64,000 bases of DNA from Candidatus Harrysmithiimonas galli (GTDB lineage: Bacteria > Bacillota > Bacilli > CAJFEE01): positions 1 to 64,000 of the forward strand of contig CAJFEE010000010.1 in the NCBI GenBank assembly GCA_904373265.1. Direction: 5' to 3'. Positions 8,659 to 18,912 of this stretch are shown here, in pieces. Positions within the stretch are counted from its first letter, which is position 1. Every line of letters starts with the position of its first letter. The translations under genes were made by a program, and so were the position numbers. Under the pieces are notes generated by a model that searched no databases, was not told where the DNA came from, and worked only from the letters and a program-made list of their open reading frames with translations.

Positions 8659-9879
8659 TTAATGTGCGCGTAATAAAGGCATGGACATGCATCGTGGACC
8701 ACCACGTCCACGAGATAGTTCGGATGAAGGGATAACATGTGTTTGAATTCCATGATCCCGAAGCAGTTCGTTGGTGACATAGTTCCGAGAATAGACGATG
8801 ACATGTCCTGGCTGAATACATAATGTATTAGACCCATCGTTCCACTGTTCACGTTCAGCAGTAATATCATCGCCTCCACCACATGGGATAAGTGTTACTT
8901 TATCCAAATGTAAATATTTTTCTAAAATCTGCTCTAGACTGATATTCAGTTTGTCAATTTTTAATTCTTCATTTTTATCCGCTGCTGTAATTTCAAATAC
9001 TTGAAGTGGTCCTTGAATATGCGGATGAATGGTAAATTTGTCTACATCAACTTGTGTGAATACGGTATCTAAGTGCATATATGCCCGTGTTTTCGGAATG
9101 TCAATTGCCAATATCTTTGTAATGGAATTTCCTTCTGTATGAAAAAATATATTTTTTGCGAGTTCTTCAATAGCCTCTGAAGTTGTTCGCTGTGAAATTC
9201 CAATTGCAATCACGTCTTCGGAAAGATTTAAAATATCTCCGCCTTCAATAGAATGTGTATAATCACGGTTGTATAGCTTTTTTGTATCCTTGTAGTCCGG
9301 ATGATATTTGAAAATATAATCGGCATACAAGGTTTCACGATTACGGGTAACAGAATACATTCGATTTAAGCTGATTTTATCTCCGATGACAGCAAATGGA
9401 TCCCGAGTAAAATATAAATTGGGCATCGGATCTGTAAGGAAGGGATAGTTTTGATTGGTTAATTCACCTAGACTAACCGTATCGGTTTGTGGTAAATCTT
9501 TTTTTCGAATCCCAGCCATGGTAATATCGACAAGTGTTTTTGGATCGGAGATATTTTCCAAATAAGCATATACTGCTTCACTGATTTTAGGGTCTGTAAT
9601 CCCAGCTTCTTGAATAAATTGTTTGATAAATTGTGGCTTAACGGTTTCATCTTGTAAAACTGCTGCTGCCAAATCAGCTAAATAGACAACCTCTGTTCCG
9701 TTTTCTCGTAAAACTTGTGCAAAGGCATCATGCTCCTTTTGTGCTTCTTCAAGCCAGGGAATATCGTCGAATAGCAATCGTTCCAGATATTCGGGGGTTA
9801 AATTTTCAATTTCTTTTCCCGGGCGATGAAGCAAGACTTTTTTTAATGGCATAATTTCATTTCGAATATGAACGCCCAT
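8659..9879 (-). CDS. arcA: Arginine deiminase
   Basis: First step of the pathway: arginine is hydrolysed to citrulline and ammonia. The 406-residue product carries the expected guanidine-transferase motifs [20 protein letters not shown] and [11 protein letters not shown], and the C-terminal [14 protein letters not shown] in which Cys397 is the catalytic nucleophile. AAGGAGG precedes the ATG. It is the promoter-proximal gene of the minus-strand cluster arcA-argF-arcC-antiporter-membrane protein, which supplies ATP and ammonia from arginine, typically under oxygen limitation or acid stress. No ArgR/ArcR-type regulator gene lies nearby. Confidence 0.97.
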   Translation of the reverse strand: MGVHIRNEIMPLKKVLLHRPGKEIENLTPEYLERLLFDDIPWLEEAQKEHDAFAQVLRENGTEVVYLADLAAAVLQDETVKPQFIKQFIQEAGITDPKISEAVYAYLENISDPKTLVDITMAGIRKKDLPQTDTVSLGELTNQNYPFLTDPMPNLYFTRDPFAVIGDKISLNRMYSVTRNRETLYADYIFKYHPDYKDTKKLYNRDYTHSIEGGDILNLSEDVIAIGISQRTTSEAIEELAKNIFFHTEGNSITKILAIDIPKTRAYMHLDTVFTQVDVDKFTIHPHIQGPLQVFEITAADKNEELKIDKLNISLEQILEKYLHLDKVTLIPCGGGDDITAEREQWNDGSNTLCIQPGHVIVYSRNYVTNELLRDHGIQTHVIPSSELSRGRGGPRCMSMPLLRAH

Positions 9880-10221
9880 TTAATTTCCTCCTTCAATTTT
9901 GCGTACAATTCCATAAAAAGAAATTGTTATTTTATCTTTATCTTTCAAAGGAAACTGTACACTCGGTAAATAATGGTTCAATAATTTTTAGGTTATCATA
10001 TTCTAACTTTGTTTTTTGTTTGCAACATTTATTTAAAGTTTTAAGCAGAAATTTATATTGATTGCAAAAAAAAGATTGAATTATAAAGATAAATCGTATA
10101 ATATAAGGCTTGTCCATGATGTTTTTATCAAAAGCATGTATAGTTTTTCAGCTTTTTGCTAATGAATGTGATGACAGGACTCTTTAGAGATTGAACAGAT
10201 CTTCGAGAGGAGGTGAATGAC
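9880..10221. promoter_or_regulatory. Divergent promoter region between arcA and hup
   Basis: The two genes point away from each other, so this interval must hold both promoters. For hup, TATAAT at 10097-10102 is a good -10 element with a weak TTGAAT-like -35 at short spacing. For arcA I see no convincing promoter; a TTGCAA/TATGAT pair on the minus strand has an over-long spacer. No clear ARG-box or CRP/FNR-type palindrome could be identified by eye. Confidence 0.45.
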
Positions 10222-10494
10222 GTGAACAAAACAGAATTAGTAAGCGCAGTTGCAGAAGCGAGTCAGCTTTCTAAAAAAGATGCACAAAAAGCTGTTGAAG
10301 CTGTTTTTGAAACCATTACAACAACCCTTCAAAATGGTGATAAAGTTCAGTTGATTGGTTTTGGGAATTTTGAAGTGCGTGAACGCGCTGCTCGTAAAGG
10401 TCGCAACCTTCGCACAGGAGAAGAAATCGAGATTCCTGCAAGTAAATTTCCAGCATTCAAACCAGGTAAAGCACTGAAAGATGCTGTTAAGTAA
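10222..10494 (+). CDS. hup: HU-type DNA-binding protein (HBsu)
   Basis: Abundant nucleoid protein that bends and compacts DNA as a dimer. The 90-residue product has the HU signature [20 protein letters not shown] and the end [13 protein letters not shown], closely matching HBsu. Start choice: the strong site AGGAGGTGA ends five bases before the GTG at 10222, which gives the family N-terminus MNKTEL; an in-frame GTG at 10213 overlaps that site and is rejected. It is transcribed alone and is followed by a terminator. In B. subtilis it lies directly after spoIVA; here the arc cluster separates the two. Confidence 0.97.
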   Translation: MNKTELVSAVAEASQLSKKDAQKAVEAVFETITTTLQNGDKVQLIGFGNFEVRERAARKGRNLRTGEEIEIPASKFPAFKPGKALKDAVK

Positions 10495-10504
10495 ATTGTA
10501 TATA

Positions 10505-10540
10505 ATAAGAGCCACATATATTTCGTTATGTGGTTCTTAT
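10505..10540 (+). terminator. Intrinsic terminator after hup
   Basis: ATAAGAGCCACATA at 10505-10518 pairs with TATGTGGTTCTTAT at 10527-10540 (one G-U position) and is followed by TTTTTATT. Confidence 0.85.
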
Positions 10541-10635
10541 TTTTATTCCAATTAAAGCAAATCATTCTGTTTCTATAAACATCAATCAATGATACAATAA
10601 GTAAGTTGATTTTGATAGATAAAGGAGAACTTTAA

Positions 10636-11220
10636 ATGGAAGACATAAATATAAATCATCGAATTAATCTAAAAAAAATAGAAAAGGCTGTAAAAGAAAT
10701 TTTAGAAGCCATTGGTGAAAATCCAAGTCGAGAAGGATTGAGAGAAACACCCAAACGGGTGGCAAAAATGTATGCCGAAATTTTTTCGGGGCTGCAAGAG
10801 GATCATCGAACACATTTGGAGAAAGTTTTTGAAGAATCTCATGAGGAAATTGTTTTGGTAAAAGATATTCCGTTTTATTCTATGTGTGAGCATCATCTGG
10901 TTCCATTTTTTGGGAAAGCACATGTGGCCTATTTCCCAAAGGATGGAAAAGTAACAGGACTTAGCAAACTTGCTCGTACAGTTGATACAGTTGCCAAACG
11001 GCCACAGTTGCAAGAAAGAATGACTGCTGCAATTGCAGATGCCGTTGAGGAAGTATTGACGCCTTATGGTGTAATGGTTATTGTTGAAGCAGAGCATTTG
11101 TGTATGTCCATGCGCGGTGTGAAAAAACCAGGTTCAAAAACAAAAACTTATGCTGTTCGTGGAAATTTTAAAAATGATCCGGTTTTGCGTCAAGAGGTTA
11201 TGACATTGATTCAAAATTAA
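10636..11220 (+). CDS. folE: GTP cyclohydrolase I
   Basis: Converts GTP to dihydroneopterin triphosphate, the first step of folate synthesis; also called mtrA in Bacillus. The 194-residue protein has the zinc ligands Cys84 and the histidines of CEHHLVPF, and the second Cys in [12 protein letters not shown] near residue 156. AAAGGAG precedes the ATG. In B. subtilis mtrB (the TRAP regulator) follows directly; here only 88 bases separate folE from hepS and no mtrB is present, in keeping with the absence of the trp operon further on. Confidence 0.96.
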   Translation: MEDININHRINLKKIEKAVKEILEAIGENPSREGLRETPKRVAKMYAEIFSGLQEDHRTHLEKVFEESHEEIVLVKDIPFYSMCEHHLVPFFGKAHVAYFPKDGKVTGLSKLARTVDTVAKRPQLQERMTAAIADAVEEVLTPYGVMVIVEAEHLCMSMRGVKKPGSKTKTYAVRGNFKNDPVLRQEVMTLIQN

Positions 11221-11308
11221 AATTCATGATATAACATGCACTTTTATTCTATAAAAAGATTTTGTTATAATATGTACGAGTCCATGATTTGAGGAGAAGG
11301 TATAAACG

Positions 11309-11968
11309 ATGTATATGGCAAAGGAAGATTTAAAAAAGCACATGCAGTTTTATATGGAGCATCCATTTGCAAAAGAATATATAAAGCCGATTGAAATTGA
11401 AGATGTTTATTATGAATTTATAACAGCAGTTTTAGCAAAGAAAAATGTTCCATATCAAACAGCTCTTCAATATGGTACAGCCGTTTTGTTGGCATATACT
11501 GCATTAAGGATACATGATGAATTGGATTATCAAAAGATGGATCAGAATGAAAAACAGCTAACGATTCTAATTGGAGCATACTATACAAGTTTATATTATG
11601 AAATTCTTTCTCAAATGAAGGACACAGCTTTTATTCGATGTTTGGCAAAAGGAATTGCCAAACAGTCTGAAACTAGAATGCAACATACACAAATTCATTT
11701 TACGGATGTTGATGCTTTTTTACGAAAAAAGGCCGATGCAGATTGGATTATTTTTCAGGAAGTACTGGATGAGCTACAGTTGGATGAACATCCATATTTA
11801 TATTTTAAATATAAATTTCTTGAATTGTCAGTAAAAAAGGCAGTAAAGGCTAAACAGTCTGGAGCGCATGCCTATTCTTTTTATCCCAATTCATTGGATG
11901 ATGTTTATCAAGAAATGACAAATCAAATATTGGTTGATCGGGTTGAATCTTTTTTAGAAAATCTATAG
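11309..11968 (+). CDS. hepS: Heptaprenyl diphosphate synthase subunit I
   Basis: Small non-catalytic partner of HepT in the two-component synthase that makes the menaquinone side-chain precursor. The assignment rests on moderate resemblance to HepS-family proteins (an all-helical protein with a conserved HDELD-like stretch near residue 70) and on its place directly before menG and hepT, as in B. subtilis. At 219 residues it is shorter than the B. subtilis subunit (about 250). GAGGAGAAGG precedes the ATG. Subunit I sequences diverge quickly, so context carries much of the weight. Confidence 0.85.
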   Translation: MYMAKEDLKKHMQFYMEHPFAKEYIKPIEIEDVYYEFITAVLAKKNVPYQTALQYGTAVLLAYTALRIHDELDYQKMDQNEKQLTILIGAYYTSLYYEILSQMKDTAFIRCLAKGIAKQSETRMQHTQIHFTDVDAFLRKKADADWIIFQEVLDELQLDEHPYLYFKYKFLELSVKKAVKAKQSGAHAYSFYPNSLDDVYQEMTNQILVDRVESFLENL

Positions 11969-11997
11969 AGTAATTTGTAAAAAAAGGATGAAAAAAA

Positions 11998-12714
11998 TTG
12001 ACTGAAAATATAAAAGAACAATATGTTCACGATGTTTTTGAGACGATTTATAATGATTATGATAAGATGAATTCGATCATTAGCTTTCGGTTGCATATGA
12101 AATGGAGAGAAAAGGTGAACGCGGCCATGCAGATTCAGCCGGGATCTAAAGTGCTGGATTTATGTTGTGGAACTGGAGATTGGACTTTTGCATTGTCTAA
12201 AGCAGTTGGTCCGAAGGGGCAAGTGATCGGAGTGGATTTTAGCGAAGGAATGCTGAGCGTTGCAAAAAGAAAAGGTCAACAGCACATGCTGGATAATATT
12301 ACTTTTATTCAAGGAAATGCTATGCAACTACCATTTGAAGTAAACAGCTTCGATTATATTACCATTGGCTTTGGTTTACGTAATGTTCCGGATGCCAAAC
12401 ATGTTTTGGCAGAAATGAAAAGAGTTGTAAAACCAGGTGGAATGATTGTGATTTTGGAAACCAGTCAGCCGGAAAATATTTTGTATAAACCATTTTTTTG
12501 GCTGTATTTCAAATATATTATGCCTTTTTTGGGAAAAATTTTTGCCAAAAGTTATTTAGAGTATTCCTGGCTCCAAAAATCTGCAACAGATTTCCCAGGA
12601 ATGAAAGTATTGGCACAATGGTTGGCCGAGGCAGGATTTGAAAAAATTTCGTATCGATCTTTTTCTGGTGGTGCTGCAGCGGTGCATTTTGGCTTTAAAC
12701 CGATGGGATCATGA
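11998..12714 (+). CDS. menG: Demethylmenaquinone methyltransferase
   Basis: SAM-dependent methyltransferase of the UbiE/MenG/COQ5 family that carries out the last step of menaquinone synthesis. Motif I VLDLCCGTGDWT lies near residues 50-61, followed by the family blocks GFGLRNVPD and FAKSYLEYSWLQ. It starts with TTG behind a GGATG site; the family N-terminus VHDVFETIYNDYDKMN matches this start. Its stop overlaps an upstream ATG of hepT, so the two are tightly coupled. The gene lies between the two subunits of the side-chain synthase, as in Bacillus (also called menH or ubiE). Confidence 0.95.
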   Translation: MTENIKEQYVHDVFETIYNDYDKMNSIISFRLHMKWREKVNAAMQIQPGSKVLDLCCGTGDWTFALSKAVGPKGQVIGVDFSEGMLSVAKRKGQQHMLDNITFIQGNAMQLPFEVNSFDYITIGFGLRNVPDAKHVLAEMKRVVKPGGMIVILETSQPENILYKPFFWLYFKYIMPFLGKIFAKSYLEYSWLQKSATDFPGMKVLAQWLAEAGFEKISYRSFSGGAAAVHFGFKPMGS

Positions 12715-12728
12715 AAAGAGGCGATAAT

Positions 12729-13688
12729 ATGCATAAGCTGTATTTTTTTGCAAAAAAGGATTTACAAAATACTGAGCGAGTATTAGAGAAAGTTTTGATT
12801 AGTGAAAATCTTGTGTTAAATCATGCCATTCAGGAGCTTTTAAAAGCGGGAGGAAAAAGAATTCGTCCGCTTCTGGTTTTAATTTGTGGATATTTTTCTC
12901 AAAAAGTGCCGAAAAATCTTTCTGAAGTTGCAGCAACATTAGAAATGATTCATATGTCTTCTCTTGTACATGATGATGTCATTGATGCGGCTCCGGTTCG
13001 AAGAGGGGTTCCAACAGTTTATGCACAATATGGTACCAAGACGAGTATGTATTGTGGAGATTTTATTTTTGGCAGAGCAATTATGCTTCTTTCTTCCATT
13101 CGTAATATTCATCTGGATTGTATATTGGCAAAGACAATTAAAGCAGTTTGTTTAGGAGAGATTGATCAAATTCGAGATAAGTATGATTTTGATCAATCGT
13201 TTCGAACTTATCTGCGTAGAATTAAACGAAAAACAGCTATTTTACTTTCAGCTAGTTGTGAAATGGGAGCTTGTGCAGCAGGGGCTTCAGCAGATATAGT
13301 TTGGCATGTGAAAATGTTTGGATATTATTTGGGGATGAGTTATCAAATTATTGATGATATTTTAGATTTTACAGGTGATGAAAGAACAATCGGAAAACCG
13401 GCTGGAGATGATTTACGACAAGGTAATATTACTTTACCCGTGCTATATGCATTAAAATATTGTCCAGAACTGTCTGAGGAGATTTGCTCTGTTTCTGAAG
13501 ATATGCCTAAAGCAAAACTTCAGCCGATTTTAGAGAAAATTTGTAAAAGTGGTGGAATTGAATATGCTTATCAAGTAAGTGATAGCTATTATAAACTTGC
13601 ACGTGCACAATGGGAATTTTTACCAGATGGTTCTGCTAAAGATGCATTGTGGTTTATTGCACAAAAAATCCGAAAAAGAAATAAATAA
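12729..13688 (+). CDS. hepT: Heptaprenyl diphosphate synthase subunit II
   Basis: Catalytic polyprenyl synthase subunit that chains isopentenyl units onto farnesyl diphosphate for menaquinone. It contains GGKRIRPLLVL, the first aspartate-rich motif HDDVIDA (about residues 81-87) and the second IDDILDF (about 212-218). Two starts are possible: ATG at 12711, which overlaps the menG stop, and ATG at 12729, seven to eight bases after AGAGG; I prefer the second. It pairs with hepS two genes upstream. Confidence 0.94.
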   Translation: MHKLYFFAKKDLQNTERVLEKVLISENLVLNHAIQELLKAGGKRIRPLLVLICGYFSQKVPKNLSEVAATLEMIHMSSLVHDDVIDAAPVRRGVPTVYAQYGTKTSMYCGDFIFGRAIMLLSSIRNIHLDCILAKTIKAVCLGEIDQIRDKYDFDQSFRTYLRRIKRKTAILLSASCEMGACAAGASADIVWHVKMFGYYLGMSYQIIDDILDFTGDERTIGKPAGDDLRQGNITLPVLYALKYCPELSEEICSVSEDMPKAKLQPILEKICKSGGIEYAYQVSDSYYKLARAQWEFLPDGSAKDALWFIAQKIRKRNK

Positions 13689-14076
13689 ATTTACCAAATC
13701 ATAAAACGCATCATATTGAATCGAATAGATATAATTGTTTTTTAGAATTTCATGGTTTTGAATAATTTTTTTAAAAACGGTGTGTTTTTTACATGCTATT
13801 TTCTGTAGTTTCAACCATTTTCCAATATATCTATTGTTTTTACGGTTTACCAAAGAAATAGATTGAATGTGTATGTTGTTCCTACTGCAAGTATTTAGCA
13901 TCGTTTACTTTGGTTCGTTGTGTTTTTTATGTTGTAAATAGCCTGTGGATAGAATTGAAGGTTATAAAAATTTATGCTAGTATGGTTATATTCTACAATT
14001 GTGGTTTTTTCTCTACATAAAATTTTTTTGATGTGGCATAATCTTGAATAAGATAAACTAATGGGAGGAAATGCAT
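13689..14076. other. Gap before ndk with a candidate promoter
   Basis: No gene. TTGAAG at 13955-13960 and TAGTAT at 13978-13983 with a 17-base spacer form a plausible sigma-A promoter for ndk. Confidence 0.5.
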
Positions 14077-14520
14077 ATGGAAAAAACTTTTATTATGGTT
14101 AAGCCAGATGGTGTACAACGAAATTTGATTGGTGAAATTATAAGTCGTTTTGAGAAAAAAGGGTATAAACTGATTGCAGCTAAATTGATGCAGGTTCCCG
14201 TTGCATTGGCCAAAGAACATTATGCAGAGCATAAAGAGCGTCCGTTTTTTGGTGAATTGGTTGACTTTATTACATGTTCACCAGTTTTTGCCATGGTTTG
14301 GGAAGGAGAAAATATTATTGAAATTTCTCGTGCAATGATTGGCAAAACCAATCCAAAAGATGCAACAGCAGGAACCATTCGTGGAGATTTTGCTGCAACA
14401 ATGGCAAAAAATATTATTCACGGTTCTGATTCTAGCGCATCTGCGCAGCGTGAAATCGCATTGTGGTTTAAAGAAGAAGACGTGCTTTATAAAAAAGATA
14501 TGGATGCATGGATTTATTAA
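14077..14520 (+). CDS. ndk: Nucleoside diphosphate kinase
   Basis: Transfers the terminal phosphate of ATP to nucleoside diphosphates through a phosphohistidine. The 147-residue sequence is typical, with the N-terminal [13 protein letters not shown] and the active-site segment [16 protein letters not shown] in which His115 is phosphorylated. Start choice: GGGAGG is eight bases before the ATG at 14077; an ATG at 14071 is too close to it. It keeps the B. subtilis neighbourhood (hepT-ndk-cheR), although a 1.3-kb gap separates it from cheR. Confidence 0.97.
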   Translation: MEKTFIMVKPDGVQRNLIGEIISRFEKKGYKLIAAKLMQVPVALAKEHYAEHKERPFFGELVDFITCSPVFAMVWEGENIIEISRAMIGKTNPKDATAGTIRGDFAATMAKNIIHGSDSSASAQREIALWFKEEDVLYKKDMDAWIY

Positions 14521-15787
14521 TTGATTTATTTTACATGATGGTATAAGGTGTCATGTGTCAAATCACATCATTCGATTTTGAAATTTATTATAAATAGGTC
14601 AAAACAAAAGCTGGATTCAAAACTCGTTTTTTTAACACATCTATATCGCAAGATATCTATAAAAAATGAGTTAAATGGTATTTTTAAAGTAAGTTTATGA
14701 TTTGGTTGAGAAATAAAAATCAAATATTAAAATATTTTTGATTTTTATCTTAGCTCTTTTGTAAAGGAAATTTCAAATAAAATAAGTCCCTTTTCGATAA
14801 AATTATAGTAATTGTAAAATTTTATGGAAAGGGATTTTTTTATATATACACATGATATTTATCTATAGATATGAATAACAAAACCATTTTATTTTTCTGA
14901 GAGAATCATGTTTTATATGTATATTTTTTTATTAGATTTATGCATTAGGAAGAATAATTATACATCAATGGGTTTGGTTCTATCTGTTTCTTAGTTTGAT
15001 TAGAACAATTTGATCTTTTATTAAAAAAATGAAATAAAGAGAAAGTTATAGTTGTTACAAAAAGTACATTAGTAAAGGAATATATTGAATCATATGCCTT
15101 TGGATCAATAAATGCCACCTTTTTAAGATAAACGTACTTTACAAGTATTTCAAAGTGAAAACAGGAATGATAGTGTATAAAAGACGCTGCACTACTTGTT
15201 TTGGTCTTGGAATCTTACATTAAATTCATTTAAAAATTTTCAAAAATATGTTTTTATGGAGTATTGGTTTAACTCTTGATAGCCATTGCTATGTTTGGAA
15301 ATGAAATTTGAGACAAAACGCATCTCTAAAAAGGGCTTGAAACAAAAATATTTTTATCGAAAATATTGAACCTTCAATTCATTTTCCAAAACTTTTGTAT
15401 GAGCAGATTGTAAGCTGATTTTATGCTTTGTGGCAAGTTTATAATTTGCTTAAGGAAAGGGAGCAAATTACGAAGTGGCTATTTTTGATTTTGGCTGCTT
15501 AATTGATTTCTTGACATAAAAAATAAGGAATGTGGTTGTGTTTTTGATAAATTTCCATAAAATATTTGACAGAGATCATAAAAAAAGGGAAAATGTCTCA
15601 CCATTTTTTCGATTTTTTGTTAGAATAATGTATAATTACTGATACACTCAAATGAGAATAATGATTTTTTTATGTTTTTTGGAAGTCATAGTACAGGAGA
15701 AATATGTATACTTTAGTATAATTTTTGTCGTATATCTTTTTTATTCTCATTTTAAAAATAGTTTAAATGGTAAGGACGTGCAGTTGA
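14521..15787. other. 1.27-kb gap between ndk and cheR with several hairpins, no gene seen
   Basis: No supported open frame on either strand. It contains a hairpin near 14610-14675 (AACTC...GAGTT around TATCGCAAGATA), a strong hairpin at 14784-14837, and a widely spaced 10-base inverted repeat flanking 15650-15752. The part from about 15100 to 15480 gives short disjointed peptide stretches in changing frames, which could be an old gene remnant, but I recognise no family. Confidence 0.4.
14784..14841 (+). terminator. Long hairpin with T-tract in the ndk-cheR gap
   Basis: AAGTCCCTTTTC at 14784-14795 pairs with GGAAAGGGATTT at 14826-14837 (G-U pairs included), with a nested ATAAAATT/AATTTTAT arm, and ends in a run of T. 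It would act as a plus-strand terminator about 260 bases after ndk. Confidence 0.6.
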
Positions 15788-16564
15788 ATGTTGGATGACT
15801 TTGAAAAATTTAAAACCCTGATGTGTAGAAAATCAGGTATTGATTTGAATTGTTATAAAGAGCAGCAAATGAAAAGAAGATTAAAATCTTTGTATGAGAA
15901 ACGGGGATACGGTTCTTTTGAAGAATATTTTCAGGCGTTGGATAAGGATCAGGATTTGTTTCATGAATTTTTGGATCGGATGACCATTAATGTTTCTGAG
16001 TTTTATCGGAATGCCAGTCGATGGGATTGTCTGACCAATCAAATTCTACCAGAACTGTTAAAGAAGAAATCAACTTTAAAATTATGGTCGGCGGCATGTT
16101 CAACAGGTGAAGAGCCTTATACATTGGCGATGATTTTAGCTCAGTTAACACCGAATCGGAAGCATGATATTTTGGCGACTGATTTAGATAAGTTGGTGTT
16201 GAGTAAAGCAATCAACGGGATATATCGAAATACCGCAATGAACGAATTGCCTAAACCGTATATTGATAAATATTTTATACCGCGTGGTGAATTCATGCAG
16301 GTTGTTCCAGAAATAAAAAATGCCGTTCAATTTAAGCAGCATAATTTATTAAAGGATTCGTATCCAACTCATCTGGATGTCATTATTTGCAGAAATGTAC
16401 TCATTTATTTTACAGAGGAAGCAAAGAACAAAATTATTATGAATTTCAATAAAGCTTTAAATCCAGGTGGTGTACTGTTTATTGGAAGTACAGAGCAAAT
16501 TTTTACACCACAAAATTATGGTTTTAAAAATATGTATCCATTTTTCTATCAAAAAATACAATAA
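15788..16564 (+). CDS. cheR: Chemotaxis protein methyltransferase
   Basis: Methylates glutamate residues of chemoreceptors with SAM. The 258-residue protein has the helical N-terminal CheR domain (FLDRMTINVSEFYRNASRWD near residue 60) and the SAM-binding catalytic domain with LWSAACSTGEEPYTLAM near residue 99 and DVIICRNVLIYFT near residue 198. An AAGGACG site precedes the ATG. The place between ndk and aroC, away from other chemotaxis genes, is the same as in B. subtilis and suggests a motile organism. Confidence 0.95.
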   Translation: MLDDFEKFKTLMCRKSGIDLNCYKEQQMKRRLKSLYEKRGYGSFEEYFQALDKDQDLFHEFLDRMTINVSEFYRNASRWDCLTNQILPELLKKKSTLKLWSAACSTGEEPYTLAMILAQLTPNRKHDILATDLDKLVLSKAINGIYRNTAMNELPKPYIDKYFIPRGEFMQVVPEIKNAVQFKQHNLLKDSYPTHLDVIICRNVLIYFTEEAKNKIIMNFNKALNPGGVLFIGSTEQIFTPQNYGFKNMYPFFYQKIQ

Positions 16565-16580
16565 AATAAGGGGGATATAA

Positions 16581-17747
16581 ATGAGAGTTTTAACAGCCGG
16601 GGAATCACATGGACCGCAATTAACCGCAATTATTGAAGGCGTTCCGGCAGGTCTGTATATAACAGCAAAAGAAATCAATGAAGCACTTAGCAGTCGGCAA
16701 AAAGGATATGGCCGCGGGGGAAGAATGACAATTGAGACCGATCAGGTTGAAATCGTCGGTGGCTTGCGATACGGAAGAACATTGGGAGGCCCGCTGGCTC
16801 TGGTTGTCAAAAATCGTGACTGGAAAAACTGGCAGGATATTATGTCTCCTTGGGATTTAGAAAATGTTGATAAGTCTAAGCGTGCTGTGACAAGACCAAG
16901 ACCTGGTCATGCAGATCTGGTTGGGGGAATGAAGTACCGTCATCGAGATTTAAGAAATATTCTGGAAAGGTCTTCTGCACGCGAAACGGCAATTCGTGTA
17001 GCTGTTGGAGCTGTTATGGAGATATTGCTTCGGCAGTTGGACATTGAACTTGCTGCACATGTTGTCAATATCGGTGGTGTTTCAATTCAACAGAATACAT
17101 ATGTTTCTATACAAGAAATTCGTGAACGGATCTCCGATTCGGTGGTGGCTTGTATTTGTCCAGAAACAAGTAAGAAAATGGTTGAAAAAATTGATATTGC
17201 TAAACGAGAAGGGGATACAGTTGGCGGAATTGTTGAAGTTATCGTTGAAAATATGCCACCAGGTATTGGAAGTTATGTACATTATGATCGAAAATTGGAT
17301 GGTAAATTGGCTCAGGCCATTGTAAGTATTCAAGCATTTAAAGGTGTGGAGTTTGGTGAAGGGTTTCAAATTGTAGAAAAATTCGGAAGCCAAATACATG
17401 ATGAAATTTATTATAATCATGAAGTTGGATTTTCACGATATACAAATCATTATGGTGGTTTGGAAGGCGGTATGAGTAATGGACAGCCCATTATTGTTCG
17501 GGGTGTGATGAAACCGATTCCGACATTGTATAAGCCGTTAAGAAGTGTTGATATTGATACGAAGGAAGCTTTTGAAGCAACGGTGGAACGATCTGATGCT
17601 TGTGCAGTACCTGCTGCATCTATTATTGCAAAAAGTGTGGTGGCTTTTGAGCTTGCTGATGCCATAATTGAGCAATTTGGGTGTGATCATATGGATCGCT
17701 TAAAGGATGTAGTGGCTCAGTATCGTGAAGAAATGAGGAATTATTAA
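16581..17747 (+). CDS. aroC: Chorismate synthase
   Basis: Last step of the common aromatic pathway: 5-enolpyruvylshikimate-3-phosphate to chorismate, needing reduced flavin. The 388-residue protein begins [19 protein letters not shown] and contains [24 protein letters not shown] and [11 protein letters not shown], all family hallmarks. GGGGGAT precedes the ATG. It is one base from aroB, so the two are co-transcribed. Named aroF in older Bacillus literature. Confidence 0.97.
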   Translation: MRVLTAGESHGPQLTAIIEGVPAGLYITAKEINEALSSRQKGYGRGGRMTIETDQVEIVGGLRYGRTLGGPLALVVKNRDWKNWQDIMSPWDLENVDKSKRAVTRPRPGHADLVGGMKYRHRDLRNILERSSARETAIRVAVGAVMEILLRQLDIELAAHVVNIGGVSIQQNTYVSIQEIRERISDSVVACICPETSKKMVEKIDIAKREGDTVGGIVEVIVENMPPGIGSYVHYDRKLDGKLAQAIVSIQAFKGVEFGEGFQIVEKFGSQIHDEIYYNHEVGFSRYTNHYGGLEGGMSNGQPIIVRGVMKPIPTLYKPLRSVDIDTKEAFEATVERSDACAVPAASIIAKSVVAFELADAIIEQFGCDHMDRLKDVVAQYREEMRNY

Positions 17748-17748
17748 G

Positions 17749-18855
17749 ATGGAACATATTCAAATTCATACAAAAGAACGGAATTATGAAGTGTTGCTTG
17801 GACACAATATTTTGCCAAATTTAACAAATGAATTAAAGAGGGTTGTGCCCAATTGCCAGAAGTTATTTTTTATTGTTGATTCTGTTGTGTTTAATTTACA
17901 TTTTGAGAAAATAAAAAAGGCAATTGAATATGCATTTGAATACGAATATATTGTCGTTTTGTCCGGTGAAAAATCGAAATCATTTTCCAGCTATGAGACT
18001 TGCTTGACAGCAGCTTTACAGGCAAAATTAAATCGAAAAAGTGCTATAGTTTCTTTAGGAGGAGGAATGGTTGGAGATTTAGGCGGATTCGTTGCAGCTA
18101 CATTTATGCGTGGTATTCCTTTTATCCAGATGCCGACAACTTTGCTTGCACATGATAGTTCTGTCGGTGGGAAAGTCGCTATCAACCATTCGCTCGGAAA
18201 AAATATGATTGGTTGTTTCTATCAGCCCAGTTTGGTATTTTATGAGCTTGATTTTTTGGCTACAATGCCTGAAAAGGAATGGCGCTCTGGTTATGCTGAG
18301 TTGTTAAAGCATGCATTTTTAAGCGATGTTCGTTTTGTAAAGCAACTGTATGCGGAGATTCAAAGTATTGATCATTTGATTGATAGTCCAAATTTAACGC
18401 AATATATTCGGCAAGGAATTGAAGTAAAAAAAGCTGTAGTTGAAGAAGACGAAAAAGAATCTGGTTTACGTGCCTGCCTAAATTTGGGACATACGTTGGC
18501 ACATGCTTTGGAAACCATTGAAAATTATGGCGGGATTTCTCACGGGGAAGCTGTTGGCATCGGTTTATTGTTTACAATTGATTTATCGGTTCAACATGGA
18601 TTGAAGGATGTTGATTTGGATGAATTGTATCATCACTTATGCGCACTTGGCTATCATTATAATCGAGAACAAATAAATGGTTCCGTGCTTAGTGAAATTA
18701 TGCTTAGTGACAAAAAAAATGAAAGTGATCAAATTCGTTTGGTTCTTTTATCTGAAATTGGAAAACCGTATTTTAAAGAATTTTCAAAGCAGGAAGTAAT
18801 GATAATGGTTGATGCATTTATACAAAAATATGATTTTGTACAATCCGTGCATTAG
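17749..18855 (+). CDS. aroB: 3-dehydroquinate synthase
   Basis: Second step of the shikimate pathway: cyclisation of DAHP to 3-dehydroquinate with NAD and a divalent metal. The NAD-binding part has GGGMVGDLGGFVAATFMRG near residues 104-122, followed by PTTLLAHDSSVGGK; metal ligands are in the HAFLSD region, LGHTLAHALE and HGEAVGIGL. Length is 368 residues. It follows aroC by one base and is followed by a terminator hairpin before aroA. aroH, expected next from B. subtilis, is absent. Confidence 0.97.
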   Translation: MEHIQIHTKERNYEVLLGHNILPNLTNELKRVVPNCQKLFFIVDSVVFNLHFEKIKKAIEYAFEYEYIVVLSGEKSKSFSSYETCLTAALQAKLNRKSAIVSLGGGMVGDLGGFVAATFMRGIPFIQMPTTLLAHDSSVGGKVAINHSLGKNMIGCFYQPSLVFYELDFLATMPEKEWRSGYAELLKHAFLSDVRFVKQLYAEIQSIDHLIDSPNLTQYIRQGIEVKKAVVEEDEKESGLRACLNLGHTLAHALETIENYGGISHGEAVGIGLLFTIDLSVQHGLKDVDLDELYHHLCALGYHYNREQINGSVLSEIMLSDKKNESDQIRLVLLSEIGKPYFKEFSKQEVMIMVDAFIQKYDFVQSVH

Positions 18856-18912
18856 GGATTTGGATTTTTGTCGTTAAAAAACAGTCAATTTTGTTTGGAA
18901 TTTGCTTTTGTA

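Noticed and set aside
15100-15480. Possible transposase remnant in the ndk-cheR gap
   Set aside because: Short peptide-like pieces in changing frames did not form any motif I could name.
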